Origin: Cyanidium caldarium
Taxonomy: Eukaryota > Rhodophyta > Bangiophyceae > Cyanidiales > Cyanidiaceae
Length of the DNA stretch: 64,000 nt
Direction of reading: 5' to 3'
NCBI GenBank assembly: GCA_026184775.1
Contig: JANCYW010000004.1
Location: forward strand, 434,001 to 498,000
Positions 8,941 to 17,079 of this stretch are shown one piece after another. Within the stretch, counting starts at the first letter, position 1; every line of letters starts with the position of its first letter. The notes beneath the pieces were generated by a model. It did not search any database and was not told the DNA's origin. It saw only the letters and a program-made list of their open reading frames with translations. The position numbers were made by a program, and so were the translations under genes.

Positions 8941-10077
8941 ATGGAGCCGCCTCCCTTCACGCTCCCCACCATGGACGGGGCAACGCCGGCGTTCATCGTG
9001 TGGACGGCCACGCTGGGAGCGCGGCATCGCACGGCTCGGATATCACCAGGCGCGCCACGCCGCCGCTCCCTCCTTCTATCGCCCATTCGTTCTTCTCGCC
9101 TGCTGCAGGCGGTGCAGGAGGCCGCGCCGCCGTCGCCCGCCTCGCTGTTCGATGCCGACACTGCTTCCGACGCGAAACGGCAACTGCTCACGTACCTGGT
9201 GAGCAAGAAACGCGCGGTGGACGCTGCACTGGAGGCGTCGGTACAGGCGAGCGTGCCAGGGCAGCGGCGACTGGCCGAGGCCATGCGCTACTCGCTGTTG
9301 GCCGATGGGAAACGCGTGCGGCCCATTTTGGTGCTGGCGGCGTGCGAACTGTTCGGCGGTGATGACGCTATGGCCATGCCCACGGCGGTGGCGGTGGAGA
9401 TGGTACACTGCATGAGCCTCATCCACGACGACCTGCCGGCGATGGACAACGACGATTATCGGCGCGGTCAGCCGACCAACCACAAGAAATTCGGCGAGGA
9501 CGTGGCCATCCTCGCCGGCGACGCCCTGCTCAGCGAGTCATTTGCGCACATCGCCGAGCACACTCCAATCGATCGCGTGCCGCCGGCGCGGGTGCTGGAG
9601 GTGGTACGGCGGCTGGCGCAGAGCGTGGGCCTGAACGGGCTCGCCGCCGGCCAGGCGATGGATCTGGAGTGCGAGGGCAAACCGGCCGAGCAGGTGGGCG
9701 TGCACGCGCTGGAGTGGATTCACCTGCACAAAACCGCAGCGCTACTGCGTTTCAGCGTCATGGCCGGTGCCATCCTGGCCGGCGCCGATGCCGACGACGT
9801 GCAGCACATGGAGGCGTATGCCAATAGGATCGGGCTGGCGTTCCAGATCGCCGACGACGTGCTCGACGTGGTGTCCAGCACGGAGACGCTGGGCAAGACC
9901 GCCGGCAAAGACAGCGCGGTGGACAAGGCCACCTTTCCACGCCTGCTCGGTCTGGAGGCGAGTCGTCTGCGGGCGGAACAGCTGGTGCACGAGGCCAAGC
10001 AGGCGCTGGAGCGATACGGCGGCCGCGCGGGTATCCTTCTCGGACTGGCTGATTTCATCATCCAGCGGAAGAATTGA
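8941..10077 (+). CDS. GGPS: Geranylgeranyl diphosphate synthase, plastid type
   Basis: A trans-prenyltransferase that condenses IPP with allylic diphosphates to C20 GGPP, the precursor of carotenoids and phytyl chains. The 378-residue protein has a roughly 80-residue N-terminal leader with Phe at residue 6, then the class I prenyltransferase core: GKRVRPILVLAACELFGG, the first Asp-rich motif DDLPAMDNDD near residue 162, GDALLSESF, and the second Asp-rich motif FQIADDVLD near residue 305, followed by GKTAGKDSAVDKATFPRLLG. The latter Gly/Lys stretch is typical of the bacterial/plastid CrtE/IspA group. The residues before the first Asp-rich motif (MSLI) are small, which fits C20 rather than C15 products. 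Its product feeds the pathway of the lycopene cyclase encoded at 53.6 kb. Confidence 0.92.
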   Translation: MEPPPFTLPTMDGATPAFIVWTATLGARHRTARISPGAPRRRSLLLSPIRSSRLLQAVQEAAPPSPASLFDADTASDAKRQLLTYLVSKKRAVDAALEASVQASVPGQRRLAEAMRYSLLADGKRVRPILVLAACELFGGDDAMAMPTAVAVEMVHCMSLIHDDLPAMDNDDYRRGQPTNHKKFGEDVAILAGDALLSESFAHIAEHTPIDRVPPARVLEVVRRLAQSVGLNGLAAGQAMDLECEGKPAEQVGVHALEWIHLHKTAALLRFSVMAGAILAGADADDVQHMEAYANRIGLAFQIADDVLDVVSSTETLGKTAGKDSAVDKATFPRLLGLEASRLRAEQLVHEAKQALERYGGRAGILLGLADFIIQRKN

Positions 10078-10157
10078 GGGCCGGACCGGGAGTAGTGAGG
10101 AGATGACGAGAGGATAAACTGGTGATTGACTGTGTGTAAGTGCGTGTTGCGGTTGCG

Positions 10158-11303
10158 ATGCGGTACTGCCGAGAGGAGGCGCCGTCCGACCGGTCCGTGG
10201 CATTCGCCGGGTACGATTTGTCTTCCTCGGGCAGGTTACCGCTCATGCGGGAGGACTATGGTTCCGGCAGTCGCATAGCGACCGATTATGAACCGTTTGA
10301 CGGTGCCAAGGAACGGACTAGATTATGGGTGCGCATGTTGGTGCAGACGGCGGACGAGGTGGTGATGGACGTGGGCGGGGTGCATGCGCCGGTGGCCAAC
10401 GCCCTCCGCCGCATCATGCTGGTCGAGGTACCCACGATGGCCGTCGAGTACGTGACGGTGCATCGGAACTCGTCCATTCTGCACGATGAGCAGTTGGCCC
10501 ATCGCCTGGGGTTGGTGCCGGTGTTGGCGGACGCGCGGGCGTTTGCGGAGCGGCCACCGGGTAGCGCCGCGGCCACGGCGCGCGACACGTTGCGGTTTCG
10601 GCTGCGCGTCGAGGCACCGTCAGAGACGACCAGCACTCCGAACGGAGGGCGCGCTCAGTCTACCGCCGTGTATAGTGATCAAATCGAGTGGGTGCCGCTC
10701 GATGCCGCGCCGCAACCCGCCGCGCGCCCGCGGCTGATGCCGGGCATTCTGCTGGCCAAACTGGCGCCGGGGCAGGCGATCGACTTGGAGATGGACGCGG
10801 TCAAGGGATACGGGCAGGAGCACGCCAAGTGGTCCCCGGTGGCCACCGCCGCGTATCGCATGGCGCCGCGGGTGCAGATCACTCGAGATATCATCGGCGA
10901 GCAGGCGCAGCGGCTGGTGCGCCTGTGTCCGATGCACGTATTCGATATTGAGGACGGCACCGGCCGGGCGGTGGTGCGGCGCGAGCGCGACTGCACCCGC
11001 TGTGAGGAGTGTGTGCGAGTGGTGCGGGCGCCGGTCATTGACACAGCCGATGATATCGAGGAGGACGAGGGCGAAGGAGAAGAGGAGGCGATGCCGCCGG
11101 AGGACGCCGCGGACACCGATGCGAGCTTCGCCCGGAGCATTCGACTCGGACACGACCCGGAGCACTTTATCTTCAGCGTCGAGTCCACCGGCCAGTACCG
11201 CGCCGACGTCATCTTCCTCGAGGCGCTGCACATCCTGAAACACAAGTGCGTGCGACTGCTTCAGGAGATTCAACGACGACCAGAGGAGGAAGGTTTCGGC
11301 TGA
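10158..11303 (+). CDS. POLR1C: RNA polymerase I and III subunit RPAC1 (AC40)
   Basis: AC40 pairs with AC19 to nucleate assembly of Pol I and Pol III and is the counterpart of Pol II RPB3 and bacterial alpha. The 381-residue product shows the alpha-type dimerisation region (VANALRRIMLVEVPTMAVEY, then HNS-like HRNSSILHDEQLAHRLGLVP), an inserted domain, KWSPVATAAYRM, and a C-terminal half with FSVESTGQYRADVIFLEALH. A ferredoxin-like Cys cluster (CTRCEECVRV) is present in part. An acidic insertion (about 25 residues, DDIEEDEGEGEEEAM) interrupts the C-terminal half. The first ATG is at 10158, 80 bp after the GGPP synthase stop. The Pol I largest subunit is also in this window. Confidence 0.92.
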   Translation: MRYCREEAPSDRSVAFAGYDLSSSGRLPLMREDYGSGSRIATDYEPFDGAKERTRLWVRMLVQTADEVVMDVGGVHAPVANALRRIMLVEVPTMAVEYVTVHRNSSILHDEQLAHRLGLVPVLADARAFAERPPGSAAATARDTLRFRLRVEAPSETTSTPNGGRAQSTAVYSDQIEWVPLDAAPQPAARPRLMPGILLAKLAPGQAIDLEMDAVKGYGQEHAKWSPVATAAYRMAPRVQITRDIIGEQAQRLVRLCPMHVFDIEDGTGRAVVRRERDCTRCEECVRVVRAPVIDTADDIEEDEGEGEEEAMPPEDAADTDASFARSIRLGHDPEHFIFSVESTGQYRADVIFLEALHILKHKCVRLLQEIQRRPEEEGFG

Positions 11304-11372
11304 CTCATCGGCCGCCCTAGACGTCCTCGATGCGTCGCATGGCCACACGTATCGCCACCACCTCCCGCGCCC

Positions 11373-11975
11373 CTATTCGTAGATCCATTGCAAGCTGGTG
11401 GGTGCCCACTCCACCAGTTCCTCCGGCCGGAACCAGAGCGCGATCTCCCGCTCGGCGGTGCTCACGGCGTCCGAGCTGTGCACCACGTTGCGCCCGACGT
11501 CGATGGCGTAGGCGCCGCGGATGGTGCTCGGGTCGCTCTCGAGCGGGTTGGTCGCGCCGAGCATCTTGCGTGCCGTGCGCACCACGTCCTTGCCTTCCCA
11601 GCACATGGCCACCACCGGGCCCGAGCACAAAAACTGCACCAGGCTGGGATAGAACGGTTTGCTGGCCAGCTCCGCGTAGTGCGTTTCCGCCAGCGGCTGC
11701 GTCGGCCGCACCAGCTTCAGCCCCACCAGCTTGTAGCCCTTGCGTTCGAAGCGGGTGATGATCTCACCGATGAGGCCGCGGTTGACTGCATCGGGCTTGA
11801 TGGCGGTGAAGGTGCGCTCCACTCGGCACGTGAGCGGGAGAGCACGGCACGGCCGCGGTGCTCGGTGGGAGCGCAGAGGGTGTGTAAGCGGCGGCCGGCA
11901 CGGAGAGAGGGCCGGATGGATGGTATTGTGAGGGTGATGCCGGCGAGATGGTGGAGCCAGTGTTCCGACGAACAT
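11373..11975 (-). CDS. NDK: Nucleoside diphosphate kinase, with N-terminal leader
   Basis: NDP kinase moves the gamma-phosphate of ATP to other NDPs through a phospho-histidine. From about residue 54 the protein is a standard single-domain enzyme: [20 protein letters not shown], the [14 protein letters not shown] segment, and the active-site stretch [18 protein letters not shown] with the catalytic His. Most family members have HGSD; here it is HSSD, a variant at the Gly position. The first about 53 residues are Arg/His/Pro rich with Phe at residue 2, like a plastid or mitochondrial leader. An intron near the start was considered, but no convincing splice sites were seen. It converges with the AC40 gene, 69 bp apart. 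Confidence 0.88.
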   Translation of the reverse strand: MFVGTLAPPSRRHHPHNTIHPALSPCRPPLTHPLRSHRAPRPCRALPLTCRVERTFTAIKPDAVNRGLIGEIITRFERKGYKLVGLKLVRPTQPLAETHYAELASKPFYPSLVQFLCSGPVVAMCWEGKDVVRTARKMLGATNPLESDPSTIRGAYAIDVGRNVVHSSDAVSTAEREIALWFRPEELVEWAPTSLQWIYE

Positions 11976-12493
11976 GGTGGAGGCGGAGCGAGCGATAGAT
12001 GACGCGAATCAAGTTCCGATGCAACCCAGCAAGACGTTGCGAGCAACCAATTACGGCAGCAACGAAAAAGGGGCTCGCCGATCGCCGATGCGTCGGACGC
12101 TCTGCCACGGAGTGCAGAGGCCGAGAGGAGGATACCAAGGAAGAGCACCGGGAGGAGAAAGAGTTTGGGTGTGGCCAACATCCAAGGGAGGGCCACAGCA
12201 GCAGATGAAAAGGGTGTGAGGAGGAAAGCAAGATGCGCACGTTTCGGATATTGGTGTTGCATGTTCGTTGCGCCTCTTGCGATGAGGCGATTGCACACTG
12301 GACGGAACAACACTGGGCCTCTCGAGTCACCGCCTCCTCCGCACTTGTCATCCTCTCGTCCTGTCCGCACCGAACCCTGAAAACGCCGACCGCGTCATCG
12401 TTTCGTTTCTCGGTGCTCACCGGGCCGTTCCGCTCCGTTCCCTCCTCACGGGCGGCCCGCTCGAATGACACTCCTCCCTCTTCGCCAACCCGC
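11976..12493. other. Divergent intergenic region, NDP kinase / ITFG1-like
   Basis: About 518 bp lie between the two divergent starts. Open frames exist on both strands, but none has recognisable domains. One minus-strand frame contains a hydrophobic run that I regard as chance. The region probably contains both promoters and 5' UTRs. Confidence 0.5.
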
Positions 12494-14308
12494 ATGACTT
12501 TCCCCATCCCACATCCTCTCTGGATGCGCTTCCTCTCCTCGCTCCTCATCCTCATCGCTCTGTTCTCGGTGCCCTCCGTGGACGCGTCGCTGTTCGCGGC
12601 GAGCGGACCGCGCGGTGCGCCCGATTTCGGCAACACCAACGCCTTCACCAACGCCACCGACTATGTGGGCTTGAACGTGAACGGCGCCGGGATGCGGCCG
12701 CTCAAGTTGGCGGACCTCAACGGCGACATGTTCGTGGACGTGCTGGGGCTGCGGGCGGACGGTGTCCTGCAGGCGGTTTTCTGGAACACGCTCACCTATA
12801 ACTTTAGCCTGACGGCCACGGTGGCCACCGGGGTGCGGCACGCCGTGGCAGCCGACTTTAACGCCGACGGCGTCACCGACGTGATCGCGTTCGCGGACAG
12901 CAACGCGACCCTGTACTTGGGGAGCCGCGAGGGCAGCTTCTCCAAGCAAGGCACGCTGCCGTCGTATCCAAGGTGGTCGGCGGTGGCGTCGGCGCTGGTG
13001 TTTTATCGATACGGCAATTTGGTGCCGGATTTGCTGCTGTTGAACAAGGCGAACGGCAATCGATCGTTCTACGTGTACACCAACAATGCAGATCGGCCGG
13101 GCACGCTGACCTACAGCACTTGGACACCGTCCAGCTGCACCGTACCTTCGGGCCTGTCACCGGCATACTTCGACGTCAACGGCGACTGTCTGCCCGATCT
13201 GGTGCTGCCATGTGCCGGCTCCAGCGGCGGAACAGATATACGGGTGTGGTATCGCAAGGGCGGCGACGATTTGCTAGCGTCGACCACGCCCTCGGCGTCG
13301 TGGACTCCGTTCAGCGCCTCGGCCACCTTGCGACAGTTGGTTTTTGGCGATTTTGTGGCGCAGGGCACCATGAGCGTGCTGGCGGTCGGCAGCGACGGCA
13401 ACCTGCATTACGTGGCCAACGCGCACGGCACCGGCGGGTATGGCGATCGGTGCGGTTTCAGCGGCACGCCCTCGCTGCGAGATGCCGTCACCGCCCCGAT
13501 CACCGACAGCAGCGGCCAGAATGCGGTGCGCCTCAATGCCTCCACGCAGCTGCACTTGATCGACTACAATTTCGACGGCCTGCCGGATCTGTTCGCCGTC
13601 AGCGACGGCACTGCGCTGATGCTGAAGAACACCTACAGCAACAATGTGCTGCAGTTCCAGGCGCAGCGCGCGCCCACCTTCAACACCTTGTACAGCGTGC
13701 AGGTGACCAGTCCGGCGGCGGCGTACGACACCGACCAGACCGGACGACAGGATCTGGTGTTGGGCACGGCCGGCGGCACCCAGCTGTGGTACAACACCAT
13801 CCAGCAGTCGAACGCGTTTCTGACCTGTATGGTGTTGGATGCGGCGCCGTACCAGTCGCAGTCGCGGCCGTCCAGCGAATCGGCTGGCTCCACGTCGCTG
13901 GTGGCGTATCAGAGCAAGCAGGGCCTGCAGAAGCACGCCTGCTCGCAGTGTCCGCAGTCGGGTAGTGCGCAGTCGATCGCGGCGTGCCAGTGCTTTGACG
14001 GCCTCAACGCCATGCTGAATTACGTGGAGGAGCTGGCGGTAGGCGCCGGCCACGCGCACCGCTCCTGGACCAACCTGCTGCCCAACTCGTTCGCGGTGGT
14101 ATACCCGCTCAGCGCTGACAACGCCCAGCAGTGGAAATTGCAGTACTACACCAAGAAGAACATCGGCAGCATCGTCGGGGTGATTATCGTGCTGGCCTCG
14201 TCGATGGCAGTGCTGGCGGTGACCATTGTGGTGCTGATGTGGCGCGAGAGCCGCGAGGACAAGAAGGCGCGCCTGGCCCGCGATCCCATTTATAGTTTCT
14301 CCTCCTAA
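12494..14308 (+). CDS. ITFG1/TIP-like FG-GAP repeat type I membrane protein
   Basis: The 604-residue protein resembles the ITFG1 (T-cell immunomodulatory protein) family. A signal peptide covers about the first 31 residues (hydrophobic run LLILIALFSVPSVDA). The lumenal or extracellular part has FG-GAP/VCBS-type blades with DxNxDxxxD calcium-loop motifs: LADLNGDMFVDVLGL, AADFNADGVTDVIAF, YFDVNGDCLPDLVLP, LIDYNFDGLPDLFAV and AYDTDQTGRQDLVLG. One transmembrane helix near the C-terminus (about residues 563-587, GVIIVLASSMAVLAVTIVVL) is followed by a short basic cytosolic tail. Four clustered Cys (CSQCPQSG, CQCF) lie before the helix. The start at 12494 gives the signal peptide directly; Met at 12524 is possible. 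Its role in algae is unknown; surface adhesion or secretory-pathway function is inference. Confidence 0.82.
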   Translation: MTFPIPHPLWMRFLSSLLILIALFSVPSVDASLFAASGPRGAPDFGNTNAFTNATDYVGLNVNGAGMRPLKLADLNGDMFVDVLGLRADGVLQAVFWNTLTYNFSLTATVATGVRHAVAADFNADGVTDVIAFADSNATLYLGSREGSFSKQGTLPSYPRWSAVASALVFYRYGNLVPDLLLLNKANGNRSFYVYTNNADRPGTLTYSTWTPSSCTVPSGLSPAYFDVNGDCLPDLVLPCAGSSGGTDIRVWYRKGGDDLLASTTPSASWTPFSASATLRQLVFGDFVAQGTMSVLAVGSDGNLHYVANAHGTGGYGDRCGFSGTPSLRDAVTAPITDSSGQNAVRLNASTQLHLIDYNFDGLPDLFAVSDGTALMLKNTYSNNVLQFQAQRAPTFNTLYSVQVTSPAAAYDTDQTGRQDLVLGTAGGTQLWYNTIQQSNAFLTCMVLDAAPYQSQSRPSSESAGSTSLVAYQSKQGLQKHACSQCPQSGSAQSIAACQCFDGLNAMLNYVEELAVGAGHAHRSWTNLLPNSFAVVYPLSADNAQQWKLQYYTKKNIGSIVGVIIVLASSMAVLAVTIVVLMWRESREDKKARLARDPIYSFSS

Positions 14309-14347
14309 GAGATGGAAGGGGTGCAGCCGCGGCTGCATACCTGCGTA

Positions 14348-15127
14348 CTATTGCGGCAGCGGCAGGGCATCTCCGTAAAAGCGGCTGCGCAAGTGTTGCA
14401 GTGCGCGCACCAACCGATGACATACAACGTACCACAACAGGGTGATCAGCAGCAGCAGGCAGTCCAGTGGCTTGCGAATGTCCAGGAAGAAGTAGATCCA
14501 CTCGCCGCGCGTGAGAAAGTAGATCACTCCGAACAAAAAGTAGCACATCAGATAGGCGACGCCGACGTAGAGCACATACGCCGCCGCCTGACATCGGTTC
14601 AGACAGCACTCGCCCAGGCACACCGCCAAATTGATCGGGCCGTGGGCCATCCAGTTCCAGTAGTCGCGCCAGGTGCCCGGCAGGTCCATTGGTCGCAGGA
14701 TGAGCCACCACACCACGTCCAGGAAGAGCGCATTGGCCAGCGCCAGCGAGAAGAAATCGCAAGAGAACTGTTGTAGGTGCTTGACGACATACGCGCATCG
14801 GGTGGGAGATGAGGGCGGGGAGGCAGTGGAGGCCACAGCGCACGTAGCCACCGTGCCCACCGATAGCGTCGTGAATGCCGCTGTCAACAACAGAAAGTTT
14901 TGCGAGGTGAACGTTATCATCGGCAGTCGTTCCAGCCAGAATCGCATATATACAAACGACACCAGCAAGTATGCTGTGGCCACGAAACGGTAAGCCGCGC
15001 CCCACACTGGTGGCGATGCGGCGGTACAGTCCATTGCATCGGGTGATCCCACGGTGCGGGTCGGCTCGTCACTCCACCCACTCTCCGCCTCTCCTACTCG
15101 TTCATTTACCAGTTCCCCTGCTTCCAT
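14348..15127 (-). CDS. Multi-pass membrane protein, AIG1/FAR-17a-like (tentative)
   Basis: A 259-residue integral membrane protein with about six helices. Its arrangement recalls the AIG1/ADTRP (FAR-17a) family, whose animal members hydrolyse fatty-acid esters of hydroxy fatty acids using conserved Thr and His. Matching features are ITFTSQNFLLLTAAFTTLSV at the second helix (family: a Thr-rich start followed by Asn), WNWMAHGPINLAVCLGE (the position of the conserved His helix) and MCYFLFGVIYFLTRGEWIYFFLD (family: WV..VTG.W.YPFL). A rolling-stone-type relative is the alternative. The polar first about 40 residues carry no signal peptide. The start is the ATG at 15127. It converges with the ITFG1-like gene, 39 bp apart. 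Confidence 0.55.
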   Translation of the reverse strand: MEAGELVNERVGEAESGWSDEPTRTVGSPDAMDCTAASPPVWGAAYRFVATAYLLVSFVYMRFWLERLPMITFTSQNFLLLTAAFTTLSVGTVATCAVASTASPPSSPTRCAYVVKHLQQFSCDFFSLALANALFLDVVWWLILRPMDLPGTWRDYWNWMAHGPINLAVCLGECCLNRCQAAAYVLYVGVAYLMCYFLFGVIYFLTRGEWIYFFLDIRKPLDCLLLLITLLWYVVCHRLVRALQHLRSRFYGDALPLPQ

Positions 15128-15472
15128 TTCCTCCGCCCTCCTTTGCACCTCTCCAGATCCCTCACCCGATCCTCCCAGAACACGATCTCAACGGCACCAT
15201 GCGCCACTCACCTTTGCATGCTAGGGCATACGGTGCAAACGAGCCCATGCGACCCGCCTGCGGGAATCCGTCGACGCGCCGGGGCGCGTTGCTCTCGCTG
15301 GGCACCCTGGTTCAGCAGTTCGTTCATCCGGTCTGTTCGGGCCTCCAAAAAAGTGCTGTCCGTCCCATTTCACGGCAACGGGCTGCTTGCGTAGTCGTCG
15401 GAAAGGCGCACGGCGTCTAGGTGCCGTCTCCGGCCAACCCGCGTGGGGACCCATACGCTACGCCTGTCCGCT
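15128..15472. other. Divergent intergenic region, AIG1-like / RAD23
   Basis: About 345 bp between divergent starts. It is pyrimidine-rich on the plus strand near the AIG1-like start and otherwise featureless. No recognised gene or repeat. Confidence 0.5.
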
Positions 15473-16672
15473 ATGAAGCTCACCTTCAAGACGCTGAACA
15501 ATGCCCAGTTCACCGTGGACGACATCGAACCGCAGACGACCACTGTGGGCGACTTGAAAATGCTGTTGAGTCGGTGGCCGGAGGCGGGATTTGACGAGGA
15601 GCGCGCTGGCGACTGCAAACTGATCCACTCCGGGAAGGTGTTGGCGGACGCGAGCAGGTTGGTGTCGGAGTGTGCGCTGAAGGAGGGCGATTTCGTGGTG
15701 GTCATGCCGCCGCGGAAGCGGGTGGAGCGCAAACGAGTTGCGGATGAGCAGGCAGCGCCAGCCTTGGCGACCAAACAGGAGGACGTCGCGGTGCCGAAGG
15801 GCGAGGCGCCCGCCGCGTCGAGCGCGACCAGCGCTCTACCAGCCACCGCGGCGGATCCAGCCTCTTCCTCTGCGATGGTAAGCGGTGACGCGTATCGTCA
15901 AAGCATCGAGCAAATGAAGGAGATGGGTTTCGAGGAGGAGGCGGTCGTGCGAGCGATGCGCGCGGCTTACAACAACCCCGAACGCGCCATCGAGTACCTC
16001 TTTCAGGGCGTGCCGGAGAATGTCGGTAACGAGGAGACGGGAGAATCCCATACGGCAGCAGCGCCGACCAATCCTTCTGTCACGACCAACGCTGCGGGCA
16101 ACCCTTTGGAGGCACTTCGTCGCCTGCCGCATATCAATCTGTTGCGCCGGATGGTCCAACAAGACCCGTCGCAGCTACGGCCGCTGCTCGCCGAGCTGCA
16201 GCGACTCGACCCGCGCATCGTGGAGCGGATCAATGAGAATCAAGGGGAGTTTGTGGCGTTTATGAACGAGCCGGTGTCGGATGAAGATGCCGAGCGCGAT
16301 CTGCAGCAACTCCAGGCGCTGATGCGCGCCACCGGAGTGGATCCGGCCAGCGGCAGTAATGCCACGGCGGCGGCCGCGGCGGCCAACGCTCTGCTGCGAG
16401 GTGCGACCGGTGGCGGTGGCGATGATGGCGACCGCGCCCCGCAGATGGTGCGCATCGAAGTGAGCCAAGAGGAGATGGAGCAGATTCAGCGCCTCGAGGA
16501 GCTGGTCGGCCCCATGGGTGTCTCCCGCGAAGCCTGCCTGGAGGCATGGCTCAGCTGCGACCGCAACGAGGAGATGGCCGCGGCCTACATTTTGGAGAAT
16601 CTGGACGATTACACCGGGCATGGCGAGGGAGAAGAGGACGGGGATGATGAGGACGAGGAGCAGCTGGGGTGA
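15473..16672 (+). CDS. RAD23: UV excision repair / proteasome shuttle protein RAD23
   Basis: RAD23 carries ubiquitinated substrates to the proteasome and stabilises XPC/Rad4 in nucleotide excision repair. The 399-residue product has the full layout. A ubiquitin-like domain spans residues 1-78 (MKLTFKTLNNAQFTVD start, LIHSGKVLADASRL). UBA1 is at about 141-183 (QMKEMGFEEEAVVRAMRAAY). The XPC-binding helices are at about 209-267 (LRRLPHINLLRRMVQQDPSQ). UBA2 is at about 332-376, ending in YILENLDDY. Linkers are Ala/Ser/Thr rich, and the tail after UBA2 is strongly acidic (about 18 residues). The start is fixed by the UBL domain. Confidence 0.95.
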   Translation: MKLTFKTLNNAQFTVDDIEPQTTTVGDLKMLLSRWPEAGFDEERAGDCKLIHSGKVLADASRLVSECALKEGDFVVVMPPRKRVERKRVADEQAAPALATKQEDVAVPKGEAPAASSATSALPATAADPASSSAMVSGDAYRQSIEQMKEMGFEEEAVVRAMRAAYNNPERAIEYLFQGVPENVGNEETGESHTAAAPTNPSVTTNAAGNPLEALRRLPHINLLRRMVQQDPSQLRPLLAELQRLDPRIVERINENQGEFVAFMNEPVSDEDAERDLQQLQALMRATGVDPASGSNATAAAAAANALLRGATGGGGDDGDRAPQMVRIEVSQEEMEQIQRLEELVGPMGVSREACLEAWLSCDRNEEMAAAYILENLDDYTGHGEGEEDGDDEDEEQLG

Positions 16673-17079
16673 GACGTGGAAGCGTGCCTGATTAGCGTCA
16701 TAGGATGGGTGCAGCGTCGGGATGATCTGCGGGTTGGTGCGGCGCTCTCCCGGTGTGGAATGTGTGCCCGGACGTGAATTTCGCTCGCCGCCGGCAGTGG
16801 AGATTTCTGGGCGTGGCCGGCGCACCAGCTCGGACGCGGAAACAGTGGGCGCGAGAGCCTCACAACGGTGTAAGCACCAGGCACCTAGAAGAGGTAGGTG
16901 ACTTGGCACTCTTTTCGCCAGGGGCTCTGGTGTCGGTGCGGGGAGGACAGGTGGCGAGCAACGACGTTTACGCAAAATAACACCCCAGATCCGGAGCGAG
17001 CGATGCCTGTCATCCACTCAGACGTTACCACAACGTTCTCTCCGTGAGGGGCGCGTCACGGCAGATTCGGCGGCACCAC
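16673..17079. other. Intergenic region without a recognised gene
   Basis: About 407 bp between RAD23 and NAA35 on the same strand. No conserved frame, RNA gene or repeat was found on either strand. Confidence 0.5.

Noticed and set aside
11717-12370. A minus-strand frame with a hydrophobic run that might be a membrane protein or an upstream exon of NDP kinase.
   Set aside because: It is out of phase with NDP kinase, overlaps its coding sequence, and no convincing splice sites were seen.
14971-15420. A plus-strand frame across the AIG1-like/RAD23 gap.
   Set aside because: It is Pro/Leu/His rich, like noise from pyrimidine-rich DNA, and overlaps the AIG1-like coding region.
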